DNA of 64,000 nt. It comes from Erpobdella octoculata. Its lineage: Eukaryota > Annelida > Clitellata > Hirudinida > Erpobdellidae. Below are positions 20,401 to 39,797 of this stretch, piece after piece. A model generated the notes under the pieces. The model was not told where the DNA came from. It ran no database searches and worked only from the letters and a program-made list of their open reading frames with translations. A program made the translations under genes and the position numbers. The stretch lies in the NCBI GenBank assembly GCA_963978895.1, contig OZ022246.1, forward strand, positions 11,072,820-11,136,819, read 5' to 3'. Within the stretch, counting starts at the first letter, position 1; the number at the start of each line of letters is the position of its first letter.

Positions 20401-23400
20401 CCTGTTTAAAATCTTAAGTTTTTTATTTTCCATTTTGTATGAAATGTTTTCATCTTTAATATAAAGTGTTTCAATGCTGAAATTTTATTTACAGTCTTAA
20501 AAAACTTGGTATAAAGGACTATAAACTATCATAAAAAAAAATGAAATTTTATTTTGTCACCATTGAAATTATGTTTCGGCATTATTTCCATAGATATATA
20601 TCTATGATTATTTCTTTTCCATCTCATTATCATTCGAGTGTTACTTTAAAAAATGCATCTATAAGCTGAAAATGTTAGCTAGTTACATTCAAATATTTAT
20701 AAAATAATAAGTTATTGAAAATTTTTGACATTCTCTTAAACTGACATAACTGATTCGTAAGAAATATTTACAGGCTTGAATCCCTCGAGCAAACATTGGC
20801 AAGTTCAAAGAAATCGATTCATGACTTGTATGTTTATTATAATTATAATTATTTGTATTATTAGTAGTAGTTGAAGTAGTATTCTTAGATTTGTTTGAGA
20901 AATTGAGGTAGATTCACGTTTGAGATACGAAGATCATGTTAATATTATTACCCATAAAGCTGCTGCAATATCTCGTCTCTTAAGAATTTCACTCGTTTCC
21001 ACTGATTGGAGAATACTCAGACTGGCATTTTGTACTTTCGTCAGACCTATACTGGAATATGGATATCAGGTTTGGAACCCTCATTGTAGATACCTAGTTG
21101 ATAGAACTGAAAGGGTTTAGAAAACATTCACCAGGTTTATCCCTTCGGTCTCTGGTCTCTCCTATAAAGATCGTCTTCAATTTCTTGATCTTCAATCTTT
21201 GAAAAAACGCCATTTAATTGCTGATATAGTTTTCTGTTATAAATTAATAAACCATTTAGTTAATACTTCTATGTCATTGTCATTTGCTCCTACCAATATA
21301 ATATCAACGCAGGGTCGTAGTAATAAATTAAGATTAAATAAATTTACATGTGATGCTGTAAAATATTTCTATACTAACAGAATAATTGCGGTTTGGAACT
21401 CTCTCCCCGCCGATGTTGTAAATTGTTCCAGCGTTTTTTTATTCAAATTATCATTAAAATCAGTTAACTTGGACACTTTCTTATACTACAGCTAGATTTA
21501 TTTTTTTACTTTTCTGCTATTCTGTAATATCTGGGTGATTTTTTTTGGTTGTCACATCTTGATGGTTTTAGTTTCCTTGTATCCCCATGGCTAGGGATGT
21601 CTGTGATTTTTTGTATTGTTTTTTTTTCATGCTAGTGTTAGTGGCTTACTAGCCCTTCTGGCATTTTTTCAATAAATAAATAAATAAAAAGTTGCTTGCA
21701 AATAAAATAAAATAAAGATGCTTAGTTGAAATTTTATCCTGTTAAAACAGGCCAGCTCTGAAAGTTCAATTTTTTTCATTCGATTTTTGGATATTTAAGC
21801 TTTTTTACAGACAGTTTTGTTTTACATAAATATGAACATTCTTTGGTCTTGTACTTATTGTCTGTACTTACTGTTTATTTACAAGTCAATTATTAATATT
21901 TTAATTCAATATAACTAAAATTTATTTGCAGAAAAGATAAAAATCGCCAGTTGGAAAACTTAATTCATGAAATCAATATAGAAAATGTAAGCTCAGAGCA
22001 TGCCTCTGTTTCTTAAATTCAAAATATTTTAAAAATCCAAAAACTGCACAAATTTTATATTTTAGAAAATTGATTAAATGCTAAATTTATGCTTTTGGTT
22101 GTAATCATCACATTATTTTTAACTTTTCTAAAGATTGTTGACAAAGTAATTGAAAATTCTATTGTAGATTGATTGTTTATTTTCTGGACATGGAAAATAT
22201 AAAAATGACAGTCAAATAAGTTCATCAATTGAACACTACAAAAGACAGCTGGAAGAGTTTCTACTAAAAAGAAATAAGATTTCAACAGATTACGAATCAT
22301 TAGCAGAAGGTTTGTTTTTAAATAATTTCACATGCATTAAAATATTAATTGCTTCAATTTATATTTATTGTCAAAATTTGTCTTTTCTATAAATGGCCAA
22401 TTTTAAATTTCAGCAAAAAATAAAAAGCTATTTGACAAGAAGGCCACACTTGCTGATTTGGATGAAGAAATTTCTATTCTGCTACAATTAAAAGTAATTA
22501 TTTGACTGAAACTTTGAAAAAACTATTCTCACATCAATCTTTACACCTGACCAGAACATCAGTTTAGATTGATAAGTTGACTAAAAATTTATTCTACAAT
22601 TATCGGCCTGTGTGAAATTAACAAATCAAAATAAAAGTAAAAAAGTGATCTTCTAATTATTCGACAAAGTGTTTTTTAAGGTTAATGAACGGAGTTATCG
22701 TAGAGAGACTTTCAACTTGATGCAATGGGGGTAAACTCTTTACTTAAGTGAGCTATGTTGGTGACATGGGTAAGATTTGAGCTGCTGACCTATAAGTCGA
22801 CAGGCGAATGCTTTACCGCAATACCACTTACCCCTCTTTCATTCAAGTAAATGAAATATTCAAAATGACAAGAAAAGGTTTACTAATCCTGATGCAAGGC
22901 TGATTTTGTTTCACCACAAGGAGCATTTGTTGCATAAATCTACAATAAATTTGATTATAATTGTTACAGATACTGTGCTAAGTTATTTTTTCACACTAAT
23001 TACAGGAATTAGAAAAAGACCAACAGATGCGTTTGGAAAAAAGTGAAAACGTTTTGAAAGATGTTAAAAGAAACAACTTGACAAAGCTCCATTTGCTTAA
23101 AGAGACTCTCAAGCAAGAGAAATCTTACAGAGTTTCCGATCAGGCATCAAAGCTCAGTGAAATGACAAAAACCACATCAAAGGTTTCCTCCAAATTGTAT
23201 TTTAACCATTCTACAAATAATGTCTTTATTTAATCTAAATAATAGCAATGGAAAAAAGTTAAAAGCTATATATCAATTATTAAATAAGCATGAGAGTTAA
23301 GGTAGCAAACGACTGGATAGGAAAAAATTGAATATAATCACTTAATTTTTTAAATAAAATGCCTATGATGTCAGTCAACAAGTCTTAAGTCATATGCTAG

Positions 23401-23750
23401 AACCTGATTTGAAAAGTCAATGCTGGAATTAGCAAAAATAATTTAGGGTTCCCACCAAAAAAAAACTAAAATTGGGACCCTGATGCTGTCTACATTTTAT
23501 TAGGATAAAAAAACATTATTAGATATTTGTAATAAACCTTTTAATAATAATTTAATTGAAAATAAAGAATGTCAGGGACCATCTGGAAAAAGAGCTAACA
23601 AGCGTTCAACAGGACAATGAAAATTTGAAAACAGAGTTACAAATGTTAATGAATAAAGTAGAATCTCTTCAGGAGCAGAAGCAACGTCTACGTGATATGA
23701 AAGTCCAACTCTCTGCTGGTCTTACAGATGACGCAATGCCGAAAAATTAG
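17498..23750 (+). CDS. Unrecognised coiled-coil protein (241 aa, 7 exons)
   Basis: Exons chain in phase: 17498-17532, 20774-20827, 21932-21986, 22168-22309, 22414-22493, 23006-23182 and 23568-23750. The protein starts MSIDKEAFLLCKLESLEQTL. It is almost wholly predicted coiled coil, with heptad-like leucines in LENLIHEINIEN, HYKRQLEEFLLKRNKI, LADLDEEISILLQLKELEKD, LHLLKETLKQEK and LKTELQMLMNKVESLQEQKQ. It ends GLTDDAMPKN. The only non-coiled segment is near residues 52-62 (CLFSGHGKYKNDSQ). There is no membrane segment or enzymatic motif. Such small coiled-coil proteins are typical of centrosome, cilium or kinetochore components, but I do not recognise the family. The acceptor of exon 7 (AATAAAG) is pyrimidine-poor and is the least certain junction. 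An AATAAA signal follows at about 23815. Intron 1 (3.2 kb) carries repeats. Confidence 0.75.
18287..18317. repeat. (CTA)n short microsatellite
   Basis: Ten or so CTA triplets, one interrupted, in intron 1 of the coiled-coil gene. Confidence 0.9.
19926..20060 (-). repeat. Degenerate SINE copy
   Basis: Minus-strand relative of the poly(A) SINE: TTTATAGTCCTTTACA, a CAGGTATTTTACA block, AGTTCCTGTTGCAGATAATA, then CAGTCTTTGGACTGACTC in the expected order. It is much diverged and is in intron 1 of the coiled-coil gene. Confidence 0.6.
20495..20545 (+). repeat. SINE 3' fragment with A-tail
   Basis: CAGTCTTAAAAAACTTGG, then TATAAAGGACTATAAACTAT and an A-run. This is the last third of the family consensus. 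Confidence 0.6.
20870..21690 (+). pseudogene. LINE 3' fragment inside an intron
   Basis: One frame with a single stop gives SRLRYEDHVNIITHKAAAIS, FVRPILEYGYQVWNPHC, SLKKRHLIADIVFCYKLINH and IIAVWNSLPADVVNCSSVFL. This is the C-terminal part of a jockey/CR1-type ORF2. It ends with an (AATA)n tail at 21670-21690, typical of 3' ends of such LINEs. It is well preserved and therefore fairly young. It lies between exons 2 and 3 of the coiled-coil gene. Confidence 0.9.
22768..22834 (-). repeat. tRNA-like pseudogene or tRNA-derived SINE head
   Basis: Read on the minus strand: GGTAAGTGGTATTGCGGTAA, GCATTCGCCTGTCGACTTAT, AGGTCAGCAGCTCAAATCTT, ACC. The A-box-like and B-box-like (GCTCAAATC) segments and closing ends suggest a tRNA fold, but the anticodon loop is one base short. 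It is intronic and not a functional gene. Confidence 0.4.
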
Positions 23751-23759
23751 TATTTTTGC

Positions 23760-26405
<2,646 letters not shown>

Positions 26406-29400
26406 ATGAATATATTGCCCAAGAAAAGGTTAAAATTGCATTTCAAATTAACTGTTTTTGTTTTAATCAATGAAATTAATTAATGTTTGGGGTTGTCAAC
26501 TTAGTTAACAGTTGTTAACAGTAACAATCAAGTTTAAAGTCAAGTCGTTAAAAGTAACAATAATGGCAATTAGTAATTAGGTTTATCACAGAAAATTATT
26601 CAACAAATAGGAAAAGCACTAATTGTTTTAATAGTCACTGCATAACCACATATGGTTTATTAGCTCCTCACAATATACTTTATCAGTTTACCCTGTGGGG
26701 TTAGTCAGCTGGGAAAGTTTTTTCTTTTTTGAAGCTCCACAAAATTTGTGTTCGTCATAATATTGCAGCGCTACTTGAGTCGTGATTTTCTCTTAAAAAT
26801 ACCCATTTAACATATTTTATTTTTTACGGAAAAGTCTATGGAAGATAGAACAAAAAGTTCTAAAGCAAATTCAGGTAAAGTTCTAGTATAGCGTCATCGG
26901 CTGATTTTGGTGAAAAATGACCGGTTTTTAACGTAAATGGTTTTTAAAACAGAACTAATGACCAATTACAACATAAATAATTTAAAAAAAACCAGAAATT
27001 ATAGCACTTTAGAACATTTAAAAATTGCTGCAGAAGCTAATGTAATTCCTGATGAAGATCTATTTGTCAATAGCGATAGAAGTGAACAGTGGGAAAAAAT
27101 AAGATAAAATTAAACACATTTAAAATAAAAATAGACAATTTAGGAAAAGAAATTAAAAATTTAAATTATGGAAATTAAAACTTGAAAAATAATAGTTCAT
27201 TTTAGAAGTACGTGTTGCGTATCTCGCTCCATATCTGAAACAGTTTCTTTAAATGCGACAGTTTTGTCAATATGCCCTAAGACAAATAATAAAAAACACA
27301 TTAAGAACAATAAATTAGCAGCCAAACGCCTAAAAATAAATAAAATAATATCAAAGTAAAAGTACTTGGTTGCTTGGTTGTCTTTATTACGGTTTCTACC
27401 ATATTTCTTGGAGCAGAAATTCTGAGTTTTAGAGGTCATGATTGGTACCAGAATCGCGTGGAGAACGAGAGAGCAAACGAGAAAGTGACCAGGAAGAGGA
27501 GAGCAAGGGTGAGCGAGAAAGCGATCGAGAGCGGAAAAGTGACCTGGAGCGGGAAAGCGACCGGAAGCCTGAAAGCGCCCGGAAGCAGGAAAGGGAGCGG
27601 GAAAGCGACCGTTAGCGTAAGAGTAAGCGGGAAGGAAAACAGAAGCGAGAGAAAAAAACAATAGAAAAACCCCGGGCAAGGCCGGGTACCCCGCTAGTCA
27701 CGGATAAATTTCCGCTCAGCGCTTTGATTTTAAAAAATTTAAGATGCATATTAAATAATTAAACAATTATTTTGAACACTTTAATATTTATTTGTTATTT
27801 TAATATTGTATTTTTATTTTTATATTAACTCTTCCTTACTTTTCATTCCTTGAATTGTATTATTCCGCGTATCAACATTGCCTTTGGATATTTTTGCTTT
27901 AAGTCGGTTTTTAGTAAGTTTTTCTGTAAAAAAACGTTTTCGTAGTATGTTCTGAGCTTATTATATTAAACAGTTTTTTAAACCGGGTTTTTATAGAAAT
28001 CGGCAGATGACGCTGTACTAGAACTTTACCAAAATTCATAGGAAAACTGTAAATTTTAATAGTGTTTTCAATAATTCTTTTATTTTTCAAAATTAAAAAC
28101 ATTCTATATTTTTTTAAATTTAATTTTTACTTACCTATCCAACGCAGTATAGCTTGATCTGATCCAACACACAACTGTAAATACTGTTTTAAGTTAAGGT
28201 ATCAAGCAGTACTACTGACTTCAATACTAACTGTTTCTTTAAAACAAAGTTATCATAGCTAATTTTGTTTTACTTTTTTTAAAGTTGGCATGTTCGAAAT
28301 AAAAAGAACATTGAAAAAGTCAGAAAGGACGAGGAAAAGGCTGCTGAAGAACAGAAAGAGAAAGAAAGACGCATTGCTCTAGCAGTAAGGTTTAAATTCA
28401 TTTTTTATAAATGTGAATTAGTTTTTGCAAATATTCAATTTAATTGGTTTTTTTCAGGAATCTGAGGCCAGAAGTGAGGTTTTGAGGCAAGTAGCACGCA
28501 AAAGGCTTCACTCTGAAATTGATGATGTTAAATCTGATAGTGTCAAGCACTTAAATTTATTTGAGGATTTAGAAGCAGGGGTAAATTTTATTTTTACGTT
28601 TTTTTTTGTATCCTTTACTCTGATTTTTAAAATATTTGAACGATGATTGTTCCTGAAAAAACTTGCAATTTCTTATCATTTATTCAGGAGAAAGTCCCAA
28701 GAAAAAACAAAGAACATGAAGAAGAAATTAAGCGAGAGAAAGAGAAACAAGAAAAAGCCATAGGAATTTTAACCTATTTAGGGCAAGGGTCAGCAGAATT
28801 AGAAGGTTGAGATGAGCATTATATAAACTTTATTTTTGAATATTATGCATTTATGTAGTTTATATTTTAATAAAATTATGTTTTCAGATAAAAAGCCATG
28901 GTATGATGAAGTTCCTTCCAGAAACATAGCATCGAGGTTTGTTTTTGCATTCAATTAATTTTCAATTAAATTTGAATTTTACCTGTTTTTGAGTTCATGT
29001 GGTAATTTTTAGTGCTGATGAGCATGATTCGAAGAAAAAACAGTCTGAAGATCCACTGGCAGTGATGAAGAAGTATTTGGAAGTCACTGAAAAATATGAA
29101 GCACATAAAAAGGGAGAAACTTTTGAGGTGTGTTGGATAAGTCATAATTATCATTCTATAGGTATATCACAAATGTTCAGATGACTTACTCTTAATAACT
29201 TTATTTTCAGAAGAAGCAAAATAAAATAAAGAATAAGCACAGCGACAAGGTTCATAACTCAAAGCCGTCTTCGATGAAATCTATAGAAGAACTAAGAAAT
29301 GAGAGGCTGGCTCGTGAGAGAGCCGAGAAACTTCGGCAAACAAAACTTCTCGAAAAGCTCAACAAACCCAACGTTGACACGCCCGAACCTGTCTGTGACG

Positions 29401-29456
29401 AAAGAAATATGAGATACAATTCACAGTTTAATCCAGATTTGGCTCGATTTAAATGA
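26406..29456 (+). CDS. LENG1: LENG1 homologue (CIR N-terminal-domain protein)
   Basis: LENG1 is a small conserved nuclear protein with a Cir_N domain; its biochemical role is poorly known. Seven exons chain in phase to 257 aa: 26406-26428, 28285-28384, 28458-28580, 28688-28805, 28888-28936, 29013-29127 and 29211-29456. The start is fixed by the split motif [16 protein letters not shown], the family's invariant N-terminus, recovered from a 23-nt first exon 1.86 kb upstream. Further family landmarks are [36 protein letters not shown] and PWYDE, a charged middle, [19 protein letters not shown], and the terminal [14 protein letters not shown]. The length matches the human protein (about 264 aa). 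Intron 1 hosts a Helitron tail (27370-27697). An A-rich polyadenylation region with ATTAATAATAAA lies at about 29505. Confidence 0.96.
27370..27697 (+). mobile_element. Helitron 3' part in LENG1 intron 1
   Basis: A degenerate GCGGGAAAGCGACC-type minisatellite (27470-27620) leads into the hairpin CCCCGGGCAAGGCCGGG and the terminus CCCCGCTAG, followed by T. This is the same 3' structure as at 12544 and 59820. The 5' terminus was not identified; the boundary given is approximate. Confidence 0.75.
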
Positions 29457-29469
29457 GTTTTTTGTGTGC

Positions 29470-30730
29470 ATTTTTAATTTGTTTTGTGTGTATAACTGTA
29501 TATTTGATTAATAATAAAAAAAATTTGGACAAAATATTTACTCGCTAATTTTGAATAGCATATAATAATCTGCTAGGCATAGAGTGGGAATTTAACGATA
29601 AAAATTCAATTTGAAGTTTTTACCTACTTGTCCACCCTAATGCTCTTTGTTCATCTTATCAACTTTGTATCAAATAGAGGAAGTTCAGTCAGGTGCGTAA
29701 CAAGATTTAATTGAAGAAGAGAATCCCTGCACACCATGGGGCCTGGGGTAAACCATTTATTGTAGGAATCATTAAAAGTTGTAGCCTATGTTTTGATAGC
29801 ACAAACTGTCCCGATAACAGAATGTTGTTTAATGCAAGAATGATGTATCTCTAAAAGTATGGCGGATATGGGTTGTCAAACTCAGGTAATTGGTCATTAT
29901 TCAACATAAGGTCAAATGATAACAATATTTTTGCAAGTGGTCGTAGACATCCACAGTGTGTAAACACTCCACAGGCTAAAACTAACAGATGCATGCAGCT
30001 GACTGTTAGCATAGGTTGAGGCATAGAGTACTATATCAGTTAATAGAAAGGCATCATATATACCTAACTCATGTACGCTAAGAAAAAATGTTTTATGGAA
30101 CAACTATTGATAACTTCCCGCAGTATCGGATTTTTAAATTTAGATCACATCAGTTGTTATAGTTTGGCAACCTGGTGTAGTAAGATATCTTGAGTGTCTT
30201 TTACTCCGAAGAACCAAACAAAAAAAATCAAACTTTTTATTTACCAAGCTCAAGTGTTACCTTCTTTCTTCCTCTCTCTTTAATTTTCTTTTTTTTCTGT
30301 AGAAATGTCAACCTCTCTTTTTAAATGCTTTTAATAACTTTCACTTGTTCGTATAAATGGCAGTGTGAATGTGGGCTTGTGTGTGAGTTCGAGGGAGAGA
30401 AAAAGAAAGAGGGAGTGAGTGAGAGAAGGAGAGAGATAGCAGAAGAGACAGAGGATTTTGTTTGCTTGTGTGAGTCTGTGTGTGTGTGAGAGAGAGAGAG
30501 AATGCAAAATAGTGTGTGTGTGCATTTGTAATAATTCGTATAGAATAATTTTATATTACAACCTAATATTTCTTTTTGACGTTTGTTTCTTTTATTGTAC
30601 GCTCATTTTTATTTTCCCTGTCCATTTTTGTCTTTGTTAACGTGCGATTTTTTTAACAGTCGCCCTTTTCACTTTCGCTCGTTTTACCTCTTTTATTTTT
30701 GCTCTTTTGATAGGATACCCAGGTTACCAA
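29470..30730. other. Intergenic spacer with simple-sequence patches
   Basis: Downstream of LENG1. GA/GT-rich runs lie at 30385-30530 (gagagagaga, gtgtgtgtgt). No exon, RNA gene or named repeat was recognised elsewhere. Confidence 0.5.
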
Positions 30731-30734
30731 GAAA

Positions 30735-31033
30735 AAATACATTTTTTTGCATTGCTACACCATTCATTCGAATGTAAAGAAATTTTGACACAACCTTGAG
30801 AGTCAATGTGGCAAGGTTTTTGTGAAAAAAAAATTAAAATTGGTCAGAAAATGAGCGGAGCGGGAGAGTGAACGGAAATGGGAACTTGAGAATGAGCGGG
30901 AAACGGAAAAGCGACCGAGAGCGAAAGAGCGAGCGGAAAAGGGAAGGCGACCGAGAACGGGGAACAAGCGGTTGCGGGAAAGCGACCGGGAGCGAGAAAG
31001 AAAAACCCCGGGCAACGCCGAGTACTCCGCTAT
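30735..31033 (+). mobile_element. Helitron copy with intact 5' body block and diverged 3' end
   Basis: It begins with 'GCATTGCTACACCATTCATT' and 'TTGACACAACCTTGAGAGTC', closely matching 58617-58675. It passes through a short minisatellite (30850-30990) and ends with hairpin CCCCGGGCAACGCCGAG and CTCCGCTAT in place of CTAG. It is about 300 bp, the shortest near-complete member, and links the 5' body block to the hairpin tail. Confidence 0.75.
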
Positions 31034-31107
31034 TTTTTTTCATAAAGGTTTGTTTTACAGAAGTTTTGATGTTGTTGTTGTGCCCAACATTTTTTGTTGT
31101 ACAGGGT

Positions 31108-32227
31108 CAGAGGCGTCATTTGCGGGGGGCAGGGGGAAATTGCCCCCTAAGGATTTGGCGAAAAAAAATTATTTCAGAAAACAAATAGATACAAAGATTT
31201 TGAAGAAGTTTTTTAAACGTAGCTGCGATTACTCCTTCCCGGTCATCTGCTCCTATGGGAGAAAAGTTTGGAATTTTTTAAATAGCTATCAAAGCTGGAT
31301 GCTGGTTTTGGGAACATGGGGAAGTGCCTTGCATTAGCAAATGGGCAGTATGCATTGTATAACTTAAGTTTATTGATTTTCATTTAAAAACATTAAAATG
31401 TTTCTAAAGACAACAATTTTTTTACAGTGTGTTTTTCTATTTCATCAGTGTAACTTAAAAAAAATTGTACTCACAAAACTTTTATCAGAGTTCGTACCAA
31501 ACTAGAGCCCTGCAAGGGATGCACTTGGTGCGGGACTTTATATAAGAGTTATCAAACGGATCGGGCCAGAGCAAAATTAGCTAAGGGCTAATAAGGCTAT
31601 TTAGCTGAGCCATGGGTTTTTGTGGTAATGAAAATTAACAGGACCGGCTTGGGATTTTGTATCTATATAACGGATCAGGTTTAAAAAAATCGGTCTGTGC
31701 AGGGATTTGAGAAATAAATAAGCACATTTAGTAAAGCTGCTTGCATCAATATTAACACAAGTTTAAAAAATAGGTCAAGACAACCCAGTAACTGCAGTGA
31801 CATAGCAAGAGTTTTTGGCACCTGGGCAAAGTCTAAAGAATATGCCCCTAGAAAATCATATCTGTAAATGCTTCCATCAAACAGAGCTGATGATTGGGGG
31901 GAGCAATTGAGGTAGGTACTATTCCAAACTTTTTGTGAAAACATTAACAATTTTGCTTTCAAAATAAGCTGATGAATGGGGCACTCTATATGGGTTCTCC
32001 CATAAATCCGTCACTGGCTACAACTTACTTTTTTCTTCAGTTCGAAGTTTTTTTTGTGGAAAAAGTGTATGACCTTTAAATGAATTTTTTGAAAAGTATC
32101 TACGACTACTCCCTCCCCGGCTATCCGATATTTTCGGAAGGAAAATATAGCATTAAAAAATTAAAATTTTGGAATCTGTGGGTTTATAAATTTTTCCCCC
32201 TAAGGTTTTGGTGAAATGACGCCCCTG
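31108..32227. mobile_element. hAT MITE (1.12 kb) inserted in a mariner-type MITE
   Basis: The ends are CAGAGGCGTCATTTGC (left) and, inverted, CAGGGGCGTCATTTCACC (right). They are flanked by an exact 8-bp duplication TACAGGGT (31100-31107 and 32228-32235). The interior is non-coding, with CCCTCCCCGGCTATC-type blocks and a segment like 61430 (TTTTTGGCACCTGGGC). CAG...CTG ends plus an 8-bp duplication define hAT. Confidence 0.88.
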
Positions 32228-32229
32228 TA

Positions 32230-32435
32230 CAGGGTGGGCCAAAAAAGTGAGGCGGTTTCATATCAAATATAATTATCTCAAATTTAGACAAAATATTTCC
32301 AAATAAAGTATTACAATATTACATTGCTAACGGAAATACATATGTTTGGAAATTTTTAAGTCAATTGGACTTGTAGAAGTGGTCGAAAAATCGATTACAA
32401 AGCAGGGATCAGTCTCATTTTTTTGCCCACCTTGT
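32230..32435. mobile_element. mariner/Tc1-type MITE, split by the hAT insertion
   Basis: The left end is TACAGGGTGGGCCAAAAAA; the right end inverted is TACAAGGTGGGCAAAAAAA. A TA dinucleotide sits at each border. Its first 8 bp (31100-31107) were duplicated when the hAT element landed. Total length without the insertion is about 206 bp, non-coding. Confidence 0.82.
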
Positions 32436-32504
32436 ATATGAATTAGGAACTATTATAAAGTATGTTACGATATTACGATGTGACCAAGTTATTCAGAAAT
32501 TGTA

Positions 32505-32625
32505 CTAGAGAGCGAACGGGAAACGGAGAGTGAGAAGGACCAGGAGAGCGAGCGGGAGAGCATACGGGGATGGAAACGGGAGCGAGAGAGAAAAACCCCG
32601 GAAAACGCCGGGTAATATCGCGTGT
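32505..32625 (+). mobile_element. Degenerate Helitron 3' tail
   Basis: GAGCGAACGGGAAACGGAG-type repeats lead to AAACCCCGGAAAACGCCGGG and TAATATCGCGTG. The hairpin is intact but the CTAG terminus is lost. Confidence 0.6.
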
Positions 32626-33071
32626 ATAAATTCATAGGAATAAATAGATTATGGTGCTATTTATGGCTTTAAACATTAATAAGCACATGTATATTATCAC
32701 TTTTCAAATTATTGTGATTTTCAAAAGTTTTATTTATTTTTGTAATTTAGTTATATATAAAATAAAATAAAAATTTTATTGAAAATAAACCTAAAAATGT
32801 TAAAATTTTTCTCCATAAACATAAAATTTTCCGATTACATAGATTTATTGTTGGTATTTATTTTTTGTTTTTTATGTTTATTAGTTTTTTATCATTGTTA
32901 TGAAAGATATATCGACTGAGTTTCGACATTTTTTATAAATAAAAAGTCAAGTCTTGCAGCGATACTACTAGGCAACTGCTTTTACTTTGATTAACAATGT
33001 AATTTGGATTTTGTTAATTCTAACATTAAAATACATTTATTTTAAAGTAGTTCTATTATTCTTTGTAGAAA

Positions 33072-38120
<5,049 letters not shown>

Positions 38121-38401
38121 ACAATTTTGTTACATTTTCACAATTCTTTTCCAGGTTTAAAACTTTTTTGCAAAAATAAAATGTCACAGTATTTTGATAT
38201 TGATATGTTTTCTTATTGACAAGATACGAGGTAAAGTAAACATTTCCTAAATTGAAAAATAAAACCAGTCACGAGGAATGTAGCCCATGTTCGTCTATAT
38301 TTCTCGGATGTACAATTGCCCTTGAGAGATCTAGTAGAGTGCACGATAGAACTTCAGACGTCAAAATGTACAAAATGATAAAAAAGTTTAACTGAAGTAT
38401 T

Positions 38402-38638
38402 ATGTACAATAAACACCCTAAATATCGGTTGATGCACGAGAGCCGATTAGGCTACAGACGCGTGTCTTGGTCGCCTGGGTTTAGAGTCTTTTCTTCTGAG
38501 ATGTTGACTGATGAGAGCCGTTTAGTTAAAATTGTTCTCGGCTTCATGCTGTTTCTTGTGTCAGCCGCTGGAGTGATACTATTTTTTAATTTCTGCAAAC
38601 AAATAAGCAAATTTTTAGTGCTTTTTTTAAAAGAATAG
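38402..38638 (+). CDS. Possible small single-pass membrane protein (78 aa)
   Basis: An uninterrupted frame, 280 bp after the COPS6 stop. It has a basic N-terminus (MYNKHPKYRLMHESRLGYRR) and one hydrophobic segment at about residues 44-62 (LGFMLFLVSAAGVILFF) followed by KQISK. A second in-frame ATG gives a 45-aa form, MLTDESRLVK... The composition is more protein-like than the AT-rich random frames around it, but no homologue is recognised. It could be a small gene, an exon, or chance. Confidence 0.3.
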   Translation: MYNKHPKYRLMHESRLGYRRVSWSPGFRVFSSEMLTDESRLVKIVLGFMLFLVSAAGVILFFNFCKQISKFLVLFLKE

Positions 38639-38723
38639 TTTGTTTAATAATATTAACAAATGCTAATTTCACAGTTTGATGCTTAACATATGATACGTTT
38701 TAAGAATAAACTCCCAATTGTAA

Positions 38724-39544
38724 GGGGGTCATCCATATATTACGTACGCACCAAGGGGGGAGGGGGTATGTAAGAAGTGAATTTTGTGCGTATGGGAAGG
38801 AAGGGGGGCTTCAAGAAATACGTATGAACGCAAAAAATGGTTATTTTTTCTAATATTAAGTATTGTTGTTTTAACCCAGCGTGCTGGTGTTGCCTCCTTT
38901 TGCCGACCGAACCACACTACATAGACTGCAGTGTACTTTTACTTTCGTTACTTTTCTGGCATACTTCTTAACTTTGTAACGAGTTACTTTTATAAGAAAA
39001 AGTAAAAAAATAGGCTACATGAAAATTTGTGTCAGTTGAATTGATAGATTAATAAATCTTATCGAGTAGTATTTAAGATCAATCAATTTAACAAACAAAC
39101 TTGTATCGTGCCTTTTTCAAAAATTCAAAGGCTCAATAATATCAACGATGGCATGTCTAGAAAAGCGCGGCTGAATGTTTGAATTTGGCGTATCGAAATG
39201 GCGTCCTCCAGTGTACTGGTAATAATGCTATTTAAGATGATAACTCTGCTGTATCTCTGTGGCTTCATTGGAATGCTATAATTAATTTTTCAAATTTGTG
39301 TGCTTGTTGTGCATACCAAAGCCTTAAGAGGTCTGTCAGTAAATTTCAGTTTAGTTTCCGAAAACATGTGGAGATAAGTCTAGCTCTAGCTCGTCATAGT
39401 CAATATTAAATCTGAAGCAATACATCAACCTGCTGTTAAAACGGGCTATTTTTTATTGATGAGGAGGGGGTGTCTAAAAATGTACGAGATGCAACAGGGG
39501 GAGGGGGTCAAAATCTCGAGTTTAATGCATACGTGGATGGCCCC
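38724..39544. mobile_element. TIR transposon remnant with TAA duplication (Harbinger-like, 821 bp)
   Basis: Left end GGGGGTCATCCATATATTACG; right end inverted GGGGCCATCCACGTATGC. Both are followed inward by G-rich AGGGGGGAGGGGGT-type sequence. TAA flanks both sides (38721-38723, 39545-39547). The interior shows no transposase. The family assignment rests only on the 3-bp duplication and is tentative. Confidence 0.72.
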
Positions 39545-39797
39545 TAAAACAAAGTAGCATGGCTGTATTAGACTTTGGGAAAAAATAAATTACCGGAATT
39601 AATCGAGTTATTTATTTATAACATAATGGATAAGCAACTAAGCAGGAAGAAGTGTGAACTATCTCACTTTCACTAAAAAGGTGTATACTGAAACTAGATG
39701 TAACCCTTTAATATCACAGCAAGTTGAGCATTTTGTGTTGCTTAAGATTTATGCTGTACAATTTAGTACAATTTTAGCCCAACCAACTGCAACATTA

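Noticed and set aside
22768..22834. Functional tRNA gene
   Set aside because: The anticodon loop and stems are imperfect and it lies in an intron among repeats; a tRNA-derived relic is more likely.
26930..27110. Possible exon in LENG1 intron 1 ([23 protein letters not shown] frame)
   Set aside because: A protein-like stretch, but LENG1 splices MNILPKK directly to SWHVRNKKN as in relatives; no splice sites join it and no family was recognised.
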